Assembly: GCF_023101765.2 (NCBI RefSeq)
Contig: NC_064225.1
Location: 7,130,001 to 7,194,000, forward strand
Direction: 5' to 3'
Source of the DNA: Spodoptera frugiperda
Lineage: Eukaryota; Arthropoda; Insecta; Lepidoptera; Noctuidae
Length of the DNA: 64,000 bases
Below, one piece after another: positions 1-10,799 of the stretch (position 1 is the stretch's first letter; the number at the start of each line of letters is the position of its first letter). The notes under the pieces are model-generated. The model was not told where the DNA came from, did no database searches, and saw only the letters and a list, made by a program, of their open reading frames with translations. The translations under genes were made by a program, and so were the position numbers.

Positions 1-257
1 CCTAGTCTTGATATGACAGATACAAGACATAGTACTCGTAGAAGCTAAATTTCATCCAAATTCTTTGAATTCATTAATTCGTTGCCAATTTTTTTGAATG
101 ATATAAAATTTATGTTTGAGTATTTCTCTTGATTCGGATACTATTTTGGCACTAGTGCCGAAACCTACTAGATGTCTTGTCATACATACATACTGTATTT
201 GGAATATCATGTACCCATCTAGACTAATAAATAAAATTGGAGTGTCTGTTTGTAATA

Positions 258-470
258 TTGAAATAACCACTTTTTACTACATGCATATGAATAGAATATT
301 TTTGTCTGTCTGTCATCTTGTTTGTTCAGGCTAATCTCTAAAATGGCTGGACTGATTTTGAAGGGAATTTTATTGGTACGTAGCTGATGTACTAACGAGT
401 AACTTGGGCTACTTATATTAGACCTAAAGTCCGTAATCCACACGAAACCGCCGGCCACAACTAGTAATAT
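258..470 (+). repeat. LINE-like 3'-end repeat, copy 1
   Basis: A stretch with a tgtctgtctgt run, then gctaatctctaaaatggctg and gagtaacttgggctac, recurs in the same orientation at 63297-63520. Such text is typical of 3' ends of RTE-type LINE-derived repeats in Lepidoptera; that family assignment is from general knowledge. No reverse transcriptase ORF is present. The two copies sit near opposite ends of the window. Confidence 0.6.
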
Positions 471-2348
471 TTGTATTATCCACTGTATTTTAGTGGTAAT
501 CCTTTGCTATATACTGGATATTTAACATGCATAATGTTTTGCAGTTATACTGATAAAACTATATCAAAGCCGAAAATATAATATGTAATCCAGTTGCATC
601 ACTGAAAAACAGTATGCTACACATCTAACGCCCCCACTCGACTCACGTCATAGCAGCAATTGCTGCAAATTATTCGAATAAAAAATGTTCTTTTGTAACT
701 ACTCTTGTCTCATGCACTAGTTTGAGTGTATTTTAGGATTCCATTGAAGAAGTTTGTTTGATTTTATTAATATTGTAGCGATTAAGGTTGTTTTTGGGGT
801 CCAACTTTTAAGTAATGGCTATTAAATGATTTTGGCAGTATAGGCATCTCAAAAACCTTTTCAAAACTTGTGTAAAATAAGGGTTTTTGACCTCGATTGA
901 CGTAAATGACTGATCCTTTATTCAGGGTGCACTGGGGCAATGACAAGTTGCATTTTTTTTATATTATTTTTTCTTTTGTTTTCTTGTCTGAACCCATTAT
1001 GGCAGTTGTCCTCTATCGTGCCAATAATTTTAATTTTCTTCAGTGATTCTTAACAATCACTCACAGTAAATTAATCAAATCATTTTGATCAATCGATTAA
1101 TTTACGCGTTTGTTATGTTATCGGCTTACTCACGTACCTAACTGTTTGACAAGGAACTTGACTAGTTTCAAGCCATGCTAGAGGCTCATTAGGCTTATAA
1201 TCATGATTCATGTGTCGCGGAATGCTGCTCATGAATATGAGCCTCTACCATCTCTAGTCACACAGATTTATCTTAAGACAGACCTCTCAACCTTTATGAA
1301 TTCGTACATTTTATGATTCTGTATCTGTCTACTAGCAAATGACGTCACGACACATCAATTTTTTCCCATAATTATCACAAAAACGTGTACGCAATTCCGA
1401 ACCTTAATTTACGTGTTTTATACCTATTTTTAACCAGAATCCGTTGCATTACGGTGCGTCATTATAACAATGAGATTGCTTAACGCCACTCTTTGTTCAT
1501 AGTCATTGTATGAACAGTGCATGGTAGTAAACGTTGCACTTAGTATCGTCATTATCGCTATCAACATCTTGTTAGCACTTCTACGTATGTTTGACATGCG
1601 GTTCGTAGATAGAAATTGGCCTATTTTGTGAGGTGTTATCGATTTTGAAAGTTCTTTTTTGTAGATTAGATATTCGATTGGTTCGCTTCTTATAAGGTAG
1701 AGTCAAATAACTAACAAATAGTGTCACATTTCAATTAGTCAATTCTTTATTTGCACTAAAGTTAAAACAATATGGACTCAGACAATTTCATCAGTGAACC
1801 CATACTAATTACTCTTTCAGGGTAATAAAAGCATTATTAGAAATTTTTGGGAGACTAGGATTTTCTCCGTGTCACGAGACTGTTTAAAAACAAACGTAAA
1901 ATCATTGATGCCTAGTACTGAAGAGTTCACATAATTTTACTTCCTTGCTCTGTCTATCGAGATTTCTTCTCGAGTTTATGTCAGGGTTATTGAAACGAGT
2001 AATGTTTTAAAGCTTTTTACTCTCTCTCTGGCAGATTGCCATTGATGATTGATTTCGAAACAAAAATATGACATGCCGGTTAAAACTAATTTCTTGTACT
2101 GTAAGTTCAATGATTTCTGACGCCAAGGCGCCACTGCGTTTTAATGAGTTTTATACAGATTTTATTACAGCAACAGTAACTAATATATGACTGTGTTATA
2201 TGCACTTATTCACACATCATTACAGAAGCATTGTGATAGTATTATGCGCCTGTAAATTTTATTGTTTATAAATTCTATTGTTCATAAATGTAGTTAGTGC
2301 CTCAATCGACTCTTTAGACTTATGACTCTTACGGGTTGGATAAGTTAT

Positions 2349-2500
2349 GAGCTACGGACTGCCTAACGGATTACCGGGGCTCCGGCTCGAAAAGCAGGAG
2401 TAGGAACGGGGTGGTTTTTAGTCAGTAAGAGTCTGACACTCCCTCTTGCCTCGCCCAAGGCTGGAGAAGTCATTGGATGATTTTCTCACCTCAAAAGGGT
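2349..2500 (+). repeat. Short interspersed repeat 'family B', copy 1
   Basis: About 150 bp containing ttaccggggctccggctcg, aaaagcaggagtaggaacgg, tcagtaagagtctgacactc and gaagtcattggatgattttc. The same modules in the same order recur at least nine more times in this window on both strands. It has no TIRs that I can see and no ORF. It behaves like a SINE or other non-autonomous element common in noctuid-type genomes. Confidence 0.75.
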
Positions 2501-2542
2501 TGTTTTAATAAATACCTATCAAAGGCCTCTTCTCTCACCATC

Positions 2543-2704
2543 CGGCGAATTAGCAAACCCGACGAACTTCGTTTCGCCACCAATGATTTTCCCTGTTTTT
2601 CTCACGGAGCCCGAGACCTTTCCAACGAATGCAAAACCGTGGTAATCGGTTCGTGCGTTCTGGAGTTATAGCATCAGGAAGGAAAACCCGACTTATTTTT
2701 ATAT
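2543..2704 (-). repeat. Short interspersed repeat 'family C', copy 1
   Basis: On the minus strand this reads aagtcgggttttccttcctg, gctataactccagaacgcac, then cattcgttggaaaggtctcg, ending in a segment with aacgaagttcgtcgggtttg. Other copies are at 2706-2870, 40285-40485 and 63105-63250. It follows the family B copy directly, so this is a repeat cluster. Confidence 0.7.
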
Positions 2705-2705
2705 A

Positions 2706-2870
2706 ACAGACTAGCAAACCCAGCGAACTTCGTTTCGCCACCTGCTCTTTTCTTGTTTTTTTTTTAATTTTCTTTGCTATAAACCTTACGGAGCCCGAGA
2801 CCTTTCCAATGAATGCAAAACGGTGGAAATCGGTTCGTGCATTCTGAAGTTATAGCGTCAGGAAGACCTA
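2706..2870 (-). repeat. Short interspersed repeat 'family C', copy 2 (tandem)
   Basis: A second, slightly diverged copy lies head-to-tail with the copy at 2543-2704, with the same order of modules and an extra run of T in the middle. The pair suggests tandem duplication or insertion of one copy next to another. It ends about 125 bp before the acceptor of the REEP exon. Confidence 0.65.
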
Positions 2871-2995
2871 TAAAATATCGTCACCATCATCATCATTATC
2901 ATCGACAGTCTATAAGTGGCACTGCTGACCAAACGCCTCTTCTTAGCATTATAAATAGTAATCGTACTTTAACCTTCCATTTTATCATTCCACAG

Positions 2996-3119
2996 TGCAT
3001 CTTCGTCATATGGTGCTACCTGCCGACGGAGTTCAACGGCTCGCTGATCATCTACAACCGCATCATCCGCCCATACTACCAGAAGCACCACAACCGCATC
3101 GATGGCATGGCTAACTCGG
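2996..3119 (+). CDS. ReepB: REEP5/6-like protein, internal exon (C-terminal half of TB2/DP1/HVA22 domain)
   Basis: The exon starts after a good acceptor (tttatcattccacag) and ends at donor G|GTACGT, phase 1. It encodes 41 residues beginning CIFVIWCYLPTEFNGSLIIY and continuing with NRIIRPYYQKHHNRIDGMAN. The pattern WC-x-P-x-NGS-xx-IYN-RIIRPYY-KHH matches the conserved end of the TB2/DP1/HVA22 domain of REEP5/REEP6 (yeast Yop1 relatives). These are ER membrane hairpin proteins that shape tubular ER. The membrane-inserting part must be encoded upstream, outside the window. REEP1-4 (ReepA) is less likely because the NG-(S/A) and RIIRP-(F/Y) spacing fits REEP5/6 better. The symbol is by resemblance only. 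Confidence 0.88.
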
Positions 3120-3159
3120 GTACGTATTGTAGGTGCGTAACTGCCCACATTAACTTCAA

Positions 3160-3490
3160 AAAAAAACATCAAGCTACTCTGTCTTTAATGGATTTTCGAC
3201 CTTAATTGCTTTATAGATAGAGTTGCATTTCTGTTGAAGATACCCATGTTCTATATAATAGATTTTATTTTCGCCTCTATTGCTTGGTGATAAGGTCGAA
3301 TTTCTGTTAAAGATTGGTGGTTTGATGAGCTGTACCATTGTACGTTCGTATAGGTAGGATTGTGTTCTTTACACATGCACATCAAGCTACACTATTCCCT
3401 TTGATGGACTGTTGACTTTATTACTTTGTGATAAAGTTGTAGTTCTGTTGAAGACGGGTGGCTTGTTAGGTTCTACCGATGTAGGTAATG
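3160..3490 (+). repeat. Degenerate tandem repeat (about 3 units of roughly 100-115 bp)
   Basis: Modules catcaagctac, a cgacctt/ttgactttatt segment, attgctt.gtgataa and ttctgttgaaga recur at about 3168, 3267 and 3380, each time in the same order but diverged. This is an old tandem amplification just downstream of the REEP donor site. Confidence 0.55.
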
Positions 3491-4727
3491 AGTTTGTGTT
3501 ATTATAAGTAGGTATATATAGGTTATAGGTTTACATTACATCTAATACCTTTAAAGGAGCTATTCTTGCATAATATATCAACGACCTCGAAAATCTAATG
3601 ATTTTCTTGAAATTTAGTCCTTATTTTTGTGGAAGAACCTGTTCTTTGAAACCCTAAAACACGAAAAACAAACAATTCAAAATTGAATATTATATTCATA
3701 TTCAATTACATTATACTACATTGTTTGGCTCTTGCTGCCATCTATTGGCGAGTACTGAACACTATGCTGTTTTTTATTTGTTTGCCTTTCTCTCAACTAG
3801 ATGGCATTGTTATGAAACACTAAGTTTTGGTTTGAGATAGGAAAAACAAACACCGAGCAGAGCTTGGTCATCCAAGTACTACATTATTATTTTTGCATGT
3901 TTTGCACTGATCATTCCTCTAATGTTTTAAGGTAATTTGAACCTTATATCTACATGTACAAAAACCCATTTTTGCCTAACATCGCCATTACTCTTCAATT
4001 ACATTCTACACAAATCCCCAAAATCAGACTAGTATGCTAAATTGAACTTATTGCTGTAGGTACATAGGTTTATTTTTGTTCATCACAGGTGTTTTATACA
4101 CTTTTTTCCTCAACTTTACAACATTACAAAGGTGCATTGTCCTTTACACTGCTCTTTAAATGTAAATAATATGATAAGAAGCTATTCTTACATATTTATG
4201 AGAGAAGAAATATACTAATGTTCATATTTTTTTTATTTATAATATAAATCAAGATAAAATTCACCTAACAAAGCCTATGTTCCGCATATGTTCATGGAAA
4301 TACATTGCCAAAAGATATCCCGTACTTTTAAAAAGGTCGTAAGCACTTATTGTTTAGCTTAATTCAAAATAAACCTTAAAGCTTCCAATAATAAGGAGCA
4401 TATTCGGTTAAAATCGGTTTTTAAATAATACTCGTTATACAAGTTCTTTTGTTAGTTTATTTCGAAATGGTCTTGGGTTTGTAATTAAAAGTGGCATCTC
4501 AAATATTTCAGTCAGGCCAATTTATAGTAATTCATTTGGGAAGCAATTTACTCATTAAACATTTGTTTTCAATGCATATAAATCTTGGTATGACTCATTT
4601 ACTCGAGATTTTATAAAAATCTAATAAAATCCAAGTACTTAATAAAAATAAGAAATGAAATATATATGTGACACTCAAAAATGTGTCTTAATCACTTTGA
4701 AATTGAACTGAAATTAAAATATTTTAG
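3491..4727. other. REEP intron, AT-rich, nothing recognised
   Basis: No exon-like frame, tRNA or clear repeat was seen. The intron ends in the attttag acceptor at 4721-4727. Confidence 0.5.
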
Positions 4728-4810
4728 GTTTGGAGAAAATTCTGAAGTCTGCCGACAAACATTTTGATAAAACCGTTAAGGCTTTTAACAAAGCAATGAA
4801 GGACTTATAA
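4728..4810 (+). CDS. ReepB: REEP5/6-like protein, terminal coding exon
   Basis: The exon follows an attttag acceptor and joins the upstream exon in phase 1 (G + GT). It encodes GLEKILKSADKHFDKTVKAF then NKAMKDL and TAA at 4808-4810. This is a short, lysine-rich amphipathic cytosolic tail. REEP5/6 proteins likewise end in a basic helical tail after the TB2/DP1 domain. The phase match and a coding-like, stop-free frame support it. Possible competing last exons with the same entry phase are at 8424 and 9261. No perfect AATAAA closely follows the stop codon, so the 3' UTR end for this isoform is unclear. Confidence 0.82.
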
Positions 4811-5242
4811 ACAGGTATATAAAGTACATTTTCGCTAAGCAAGCTTTGCATGGCGAGGGGTATAAACACCATGTATATAAATTGTTGCTATACTATATGT
4901 TGCTCATTTGTGACGTAACACGGGTCATTAGTGTGTCCATATTTTGGACCTGGGGTGGAGTGTAATAATAATTATAAATAACTTATGTTTCTACACAAAT
5001 ATGTAGTTGGGCACCATTTTATTTGTGGGATTTTTCGATTAAATATCTTATACTGGTGTATTTAAGACTCACTTTCAGTAGTGTCTTTTTTATTTTCTCG
5101 CACCGTCGATTTGTATTAAAAAGACTGTTATCTGTGATCTTCACAACAATGTCACAAAAATTCCATCACAAACAACCTTTTAAACACAATAATTATATTA
5201 GTGTTCTCTTATCAAAACTGTTTTTAAAAGCAAATAGGTACC

Positions 5243-5390
5243 CTTATTACGAGTTTGCTTCACGTTTAAAGTAATCGAAACGAGAGCGCGTTCGACGCTC
5301 TGATTGGTTAGTTCATTCGCACCGGCCAATCAGAACGTCGAACGCGCTCTCGTTTCGTTTTCGTTCAACGTAAAGCAAACTCGTACTAAG
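5243..5390. mobile_element. Palindromic fold-back MITE 'family D' (CCAAT-loop type)
   Basis: Two arms of about 63-70 bp fold on each other: the left one runs from ttacgagtttgcttcacg through cgaaacgagagcgcgttcg to tctgattgg, and the right one is its reverse complement, ending in caaactcgtactaag. The short loop is flanked by gattggt / ccaatca. Related copies lie at 10660, 25050 and 57609. No ORF. Confidence 0.85.
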
Positions 5391-6132
5391 TGTAAGGTTT
5401 TATATCCTCACCGCCAAACGTCAATTGATTTTGACATTTAATTTTCTTTTCTTTTCTTGTAGTTAGAGTAGAAAAAAAAAGAGTCTGTTGAAAAGAGTAT
5501 TTATGTTTATTTTGTTTGCGGGACAACAGCGAATGTGCAGCAGCTGGTACAAGGTGCGAATAACAAGATAGAGCACTCAATAAGAAGGCTAAACCAGGGT
5601 TAAACTGACAAGATTCTAATATAGCTTTGCAGAGCAAAGTATGTCTCTTTATTTCTATTTTCTTTTGTAGATTTGGTAACAGCTGATAGATTACTCGTTT
5701 AGTTATTTTGTTTATTATTTTGTTGTAGACTTTTTACTTATTATTTTTAGAATTTGCACTATGTAAGGTAGACATGTGTATTCAATTGTTACATTGTGGT
5801 GTCTCTTATTGCACACTGGTTAAAACACCATTAATGGTAACCATGGTTCGTTTCATTTATTAATCGGTACTATTATGTGTCTAGTCACTATTACTAGACT
5901 ACTTTTTTTAAAGAGTTATGGTTTTAATTTTTGAATAACAGTGTTTCAGAAATCACTAAATCCTTTTCAATAATTATCTTTAAATATTTTACCTCTTTAT
6001 TCACACTACATACTAAGTTGACATCATTTCCTTACCCTTATACAAAGGATGTAAGGAACATCATTCCTTTACCTCAAGAAGATAAAAATCTTATTAGCAC
6101 ACTCCTTATAATATTTAAGACAGCCTGTATAC

Positions 6133-6410
6133 CATATAGTCTAGAAGCTAGTGAACCCTCTAAATAAAATTCGTCCTGTAAGGTTAGAAATTAGTCGGAT
6201 GATGATTTAAAAACTCTTAGGGCAATAGTCACAAACAGGCAGCTATCAGTCCCATTATGTTTAAAAAACATTATTGTCTCGATCTTTCCGCGCTTTCAAC
6301 GGTTAGTTTAAACTGGTTATGTACACCCTGAAAGTTCTATGTAGTCTACATATCATTTCTAGCCTTACAGGACGAACTTTATTCAAAGGGTTCAGAAGCT
6401 CTTAGACTAG
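6133..6410. mobile_element. Fold-back MITE with TIR aataaaattcgtcctgtaag
   Basis: The left arm (6133-6191, containing attcgtcctgtaaggttag) is the reverse complement of the right arm (6353-6410, containing ctagccttacaggacgaac). The inner 29 bp match at 27 positions, and the match continues more weakly outwards through gggttc and agaagct blocks. The interior is about 160 bp and has no coding potential. Confidence 0.75.
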
Positions 6411-6949
6411 TCTCATTCTGTGATATGTTTGGCCCTCGATCCTAACAAGAGTCACTCATTTATAGGTAAACAAGATTAGAGCAAGTGACATAGCAATCAA
6501 AATTCAACTGTTGGTAAGTTGTCAAACAAACTTTATGCGATCCGTTTGTGTGTAACTGGCAGGAAATATTTTGTGGGAGAATGTCTTCTAATAATAGTAA
6601 CAACTGATAAATTATTAACCCGTCGTATGCTCAATCACTGATACTGATCAGTGCGAGACAAAATGTGTATTCTATTGTTGTCTCATATACCCGCAGACGA
6701 AAGGTTAATATTTAAATAATGGCTTGTTGATAAGTTGTCCTATTGTAACTCCTTATCACTAATTTGTTGTTGCATTCGAACTGTGATGTGGGATAGAGAA
6801 TTTTCTATAGTTTATTGCCTAAATTTCAAAATTTTGGTGTTGTGGTTGGTGGAATTGTTGTTTTTAAGCTTTCGGGGAACCATTGGGACTTCTTTTACTT
6901 GTGTTTCTAAATTTTTGTTAAAGTAACTATCTATGTGATGTATGCAACG

Positions 6950-7010
6950 ACACGCCTTTTATCCCCGAAAGGGTAGGCAGAGATGCACATTACATTAATG
7001 TGATGTCTCT
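6950..7010 (+). repeat. Repeat 'family H' fragment (tatccccgaaagggtaggc type)
   Basis: Contains cacgccttttatccccgaaa, then gggtaggcagagatgcacat. The same motif recurs at 37848-37920 and 39660-39710 (+) and at 57965-58050 and 59888-59962 (-). Confidence 0.65.
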
Positions 7011-7585
7011 ACTATTATTCAGAAATCTATCAATGTCTATGTGTTATCTATTGGGTATCGACTAGTTTCAAACCACGACTGAGGCTCGTCGCGTCAAAAG
7101 TTGTCTTGCACGATAATTATAACACAAGTTGCTTAGACTTGCCTTTTATTTTCTGCCAGATACATTTACAAACTGTTTTAGATGTCACTTAATACTAATA
7201 TCACTTACCTATGTGCATTATACGCTCCTAACTATGCTTATGTCAAGTGACTAATCTACCAATGTATGTGCAAATAACTTGCATCTGCCTTTACGTAATT
7301 TAAATTATCTACATAGCAATGTTTAATTATGTTTATGTACTGATTAACATTGCATATTGTTATTAATTATGTAGGTATATTACTATAATTGATAAAGAGA
7401 GTGTATGATAATGCAATTTACTGATATAGGTCAGATTCAGTAACCTATCTATCTGTAGATTTGCTTACTAGAGGTATAATTTTGACATAAGCTGCCGTAC
7501 AAAATGTATCAAAATTATTTCTCTAGTAGCTAAATCTACTAAATATATATAGGCCATTGCAACTGGTTGTCAGCAGTGTCTTGCA

Positions 7586-7796
7586 TATAGGGTGACTGGT
7601 AATTAGTGAAGGATATTTAAACATGTGATTGTACTTGTGATCACAAAAATCTTTCCCAAAGGAACTGTTTTTGCATACTCAATAGTTTTATTTTTATCAA
7701 TGTGTATACAGAAAACGTTTCTTTGGGAAAGTTGTTTGTAATCATGAGTACAATCATGTGTTTAAATATCATTCACTAATTACCAGTCACCCTATA
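7586..7796. mobile_element. 211-bp MITE with perfect 25-bp terminal inverted repeats
   Basis: The left end is tatagggtgactggtaatta followed by gtgaa; the right end is its exact reverse complement (…taattaccagtcaccctata). The arms continue as imperfect inverted repeats past gatatttaaac and gattgtact. TATA at both ends could be a target-site duplication or part of the TIR. No ORF. Superfamily not assigned. Confidence 0.85.
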
Positions 7797-8164
7797 TTTA
7801 AGTGTTGATTTAAATAGCATTTTGTCAGTAACTATGTAGAACGTAGAAGTATAGTACCTACCAATAACAAAATAAGGTTTAATATGCAGTTTCTTAATAG
7901 AAATAGCTCTTAAAATGTATTTAGAACTTTATCTTATAGTCCAAACAAATGACAAAGCAGGTTTTAATGTCATTTTGGTATAGTGACGTCATTTAATGTT
8001 GCATCTTAATGATCTCTGGTGATTTTCCATATAATAAAGAAAAATATAACTAGAATGTTCACATTAGTGATAAGGATTTGACATTATTATTTTGATTGGT
8101 AATTAATGGCTTGTGTTGGTTTTGATGATAAAATCATTATGCATTTAGGGTTGATGGTTTTTTA

Positions 8165-8350
8165 TGGTATAAGCCGGTAAAAGAGCTTACGGATCATCTG
8201 ATGACAATTAGAGGCGATACAAGAGCGTGGTCGGCCTTTTGGGGTTAGGACTTTAAGCGTTGTGGAGGAATCAGGGATTGGGAAGGGGCTCTAGTAACGT
8301 CACTCGCTCAACGAAATACAAAACGCAAGCATTGTAAAAAAATACATATT
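8165..8350 (-). repeat. Repeat 'family I' copy (accatcaggtg type), minus strand
   Basis: Read on the minus strand, this has cttaaagtcctaacccc, aaaaggccgaccacgctctt and a diverged end. It matches the modules of the 26205-26470 element (aaaaggccgacaacgcactt, gcgattgcttaccatcaggt) in the opposite direction. Confidence 0.55.
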
Positions 8351-8423
8351 GGCATTGGCATAGGGGTTGGTGTTTGTAGGAGATTGCTGTTGCTTTACTT
8401 GTTTAATGTATTCTACTCTGCAG

Positions 8424-8485
8424 GCAGTCACAACAGCACCCCACGCTCCCAGCACCCATCAAATTCAAACATGATAGTCTACTGA
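8424..8485 (+). CDS. Possible alternative last exon of the REEP gene
   Basis: After a ttctactctgcag acceptor, entering in phase 1 (as the donor at 3119 requires) gives GSHNSTPRSQHPSNSNMIVY and TGA. This would give the REEP protein a serine/asparagine-rich tail in place of the lysine-rich tail of exon 4728. The support is the acceptor, the phase and the higher GC than its surroundings; the short tail has no recognised homologue. It may be chance. Confidence 0.3.
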
Positions 8486-9260
8486 TAAAAATTTATGTTA
8501 TCATAAGTCAGATCCTTATGGCTAATATACTTCTAAAGTTCTTCTATATGTTTAGCTCTCAAAACCGCAGATTGGTGACCGTCCCTAACTGATACTTATG
8601 TTTATATAGTCTGTGTACTTTATTTCCGTTTCCTTTGTTCCACAGCCAGCCGCTTGGTAGCAGACGCAGTAAGGAAGAACAACTAAAACAATAAAATATA
8701 AAAAATAAATTTCTGTGGGAAGCGAAAGTACAAATTTTTTTCTGCACCCGCTTTCACGAGCTTCGCAGCACTCTCACCAACCGTATATAATAATTATTGA
8801 AATACAAATTATCAGGACAAAAGTAAGCAGAGACAAAGCAGTCCATGTTCATTGAATGTCAATTAATCATTTGTGATCAACATTCCTCGCGGTTTACTCT
8901 ATTGGAACATAGGTACATTATTTTTAAGTTTTTAACACTTTCAACAAATTGAGTGTTGATTAAAAATGATAAGTTTAGACTTATACCACTGCTATATGTG
9001 GCACTATTGACACAGAGGCAGTGGGCCTCCTAAAATCATCTAATTTATGACCATTACGAATAAAATTAATGATTTTAAATATTGATGAATATGTAATTCT
9101 CCTAATGTAATGAAGGGCATGTTGGTTTTGTTTAAATATTATTTTAGAAAGACCTTGTATTATTAGCTAAGTTGTTTATAATCGTGACACATTTTTTATA
9201 CTTCTTAGTTTTAAAATTATTAGTTGAATCTATCTTTTCCTGGCTTGTATGTTCTTGTAG

Positions 9261-9319
9261 GGATTGCAATCCTTAGAAGCGTAAGTAAAGCCCCCCGTAT
9301 TTTAGTTTCCCTATATTAA
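9261..9319 (+). CDS. Weak candidate for another REEP 3' exon
   Basis: After gttcttgtag, reading in phase 1 gives GIAILRSVSKAPRILVSLY and TAA. A gtaagt donor-like motif lies inside (after ttagaagc), so a 20-nt microexon is also conceivable. Support is only the splice motifs and the phase. Confidence 0.15.
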
Positions 9320-9770
9320 GATCTCTTTGTGGAACAATGAATTTCTTATTGCTCTGTGTTATTGCAGATTTAGATTTTGCTCAAGGAATGTTAGTAATTT
9401 GTCATGTTTAAGTTTGTCTTTTTTAAGGTTGAATAATGTTAATAGTTTTTTCAAGTGTTGCCAGCTACAAAATATAGAATCGTGTTGCCATATTTTCAAA
9501 TTACTGTACCTCTTTCAAACCAAGTAAGAAATGTTTAGAAGTATTTTTGTACAATTTTAATATAGCTAGCCTAGCTTATACTCGTGGCTTAGTCTGCGTG
9601 GTATATAGTACCAACAAAAGAAACCCCAAAGTTTTCATAGAATAATCATGTTTTAAGTGTTTGGTGTTACGCTTGTGATGTGAAAAATCCATGTAATGTG
9701 CCTTTAACATTTGGCTGCCATCATTATTTGTATTCACTCAAGGAATTGTTATACTTGTCATTTTTCACAT

Positions 9771-9776
9771 AATAAA
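9771..9776 (+). promoter_or_regulatory. Polyadenylation signal AATAAA, likely end of REEP transcript
   Basis: AATAAA is followed within about 30 bp by a T/GT-rich stretch (tattctttgttctttattg), as at true poly(A) sites. It lies between the REEP exons and the convergent mRpS16 gene, so it fits the 3' end of a long-UTR REEP transcript. Confidence 0.45.
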
Positions 9777-10197
9777 AGGAATTCATTGTATATTCTTTGT
9801 TCTTTATTGAATGTATTTTCTATCTTTGGTCAGTTTTCGGAGTACTTTCCCTTTGGTTGTGGGCTACTTATTTTTTGATGGTTAAGGTGAAAATATGTAG
9901 CAACAGATTATACAGCCATTATACAGATTACAATAGCCATTTATATTAATTTCAAGAAGACGAAACTTCTTAGTTTACTAAGAAAAGGCATGGCTGCATC
10001 ACATAACGTCGTGTTGTGCAATACTGCTCATGTGCCCCGAGTTCCTTGTCAAACAGTTGCGTAAGTATAAGGCAATAAACATAATTTAGTCAGGTCTCAT
10101 GAAAGTTATAATATTGTGATAGTGTGATGAATTTAATGATGAAGTTAGAAAAAATAAGCAGACGAGAAAGCATTGATATTAAGACTTACTCAAATCT

Positions 10198-10352
10198 GAC
10201 TACACGGTTGGTACAGTGGTTCGGAAGGAGGCTGCCGAACAACGTGTTGCGGGTTCGATTCCCGCACAGAGCAAATCTGTGATCCACAAACTTGTTTCGG
10301 GACTGGCTGCCATATGCATATGAAATTGTATGTTTGTAAATGCACTTTTTTT
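10198..10352 (+). mobile_element. tRNA-derived SINE 'family A', copy 1
   Basis: The head has a degenerate A box (ggttggtacagtggttcgg) and a B box (gggttcgattcccgc) at the right spacing. They are followed by the shared body gatccacaaacttgtttcgg and a tail with tgtatgtttgtaaatgcac, then T/A-rich sequence. Five more copies are in this window. It lies between the convergent REEP and mRpS16 3' ends. Confidence 0.85.
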
Positions 10353-10388
10353 AAAAAAGAAATAATTTGCACACAATTTACAATAACA

Positions 10389-10394
10389 TTTATT
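10389..10394 (-). promoter_or_regulatory. Polyadenylation signal of mRpS16
   Basis: TTTATT on the plus strand gives AATAAA on the minus strand, 44 bp past the mRpS16 stop codon. This spacing suits a short 3' UTR. Confidence 0.6.
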
Positions 10395-10437
10395 TCACTA
10401 TAATCTACATAAACTAAGATATAAATAAATTAAGGTG

Positions 10438-10565
10438 TTATGATGCTGTGGTGGCCTCTTTAGCTTTCTGCTCCTCTAACTTGGCTAGGTTCTCTCTCTC
10501 TGTCCTTCTGTTTCGCCAAGCTGTCATGTAGGAGCGAGGGTGGATGGGGAAGAAACCAGATAGTC
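10438..10565 (-). CDS. mRpS16: Mitochondrial ribosomal protein bS16m, exon 3 (C-terminus)
   Basis: The exon enters in phase 1 after a caatttcag acceptor (minus strand) and encodes GLSGFFPIHPRSYMTAWRNR followed by RTERENLAKLEEQKAKEATT, AS and TAA. The block FPIHPRSYMTAWRNRR is characteristic of animal mRpS16. The charged tail is the usual poorly conserved extension. It completes a frame of 402 nt (133 residues plus stop), close to the usual length of insect mRpS16. Confidence 0.95.
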
Positions 10566-10659
10566 CTGAAATTGGTAAAAAGTATGGTTTTAGGTATATA
10601 TTTTGTTTACATATTTTGTGGTTCACAATATCTGGTGAAGATTACGTTAGTTCGTCTGA

Positions 10660-10799
10660 GGGGTTAGTATGAGTTTGTTTTATAAGTAATGAGATTAAAA
10701 TAAGAGCACATTCGGCTGGCTTGAATGATCCAACTAATCAACGCTGAATGCACTCTCATTTCGATCTGGTTAAACATAAACAAACTTGTACTAAGCCCT
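10660..10799. mobile_element. Fold-back MITE 'family D', copy 2, in mRpS16 intron 2
   Basis: The ends ggttagtatgagtttgtttt and caaacttgtactaagccc are inverted repeats of each other and match the ends of the 5243-5390 element. The middle is diverged. It lies within the intron between exons 2 and 3. Confidence 0.65.

Larger units (their letters stand above)
1..2995. other. Upstream intron of the REEP gene (non-coding)
   Basis: Apart from the repeats listed separately (258-470 and 2349-2870), this AT-rich stretch has no open frame with recognisable protein similarity. I looked for the exons that should precede the exon at 2996 (the membrane hairpin part of REEP proteins) and found none, so they probably lie left of the window. 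Confidence 0.6.
4811..8423. other. REEP 3' UTR/intron region, AT-rich
   Basis: Holds the three fold-back elements and one family H fragment listed separately. Short open frames here (for example 5023-5274 and 5931-6167) have a phenylalanine-, serine- and lysine-rich composition typical of random AT-rich sequence, and none resembles a known protein. Confidence 0.5.

Noticed and set aside
10250..10264. Possible tRNA genes at B-box sequences (also 16745, 57134 and others)
   Set aside because: A and B boxes are present but no complete cloverleaf with paired acceptor stem; all lie in a repeated element with a shared non-tRNA body, so they are SINEs.
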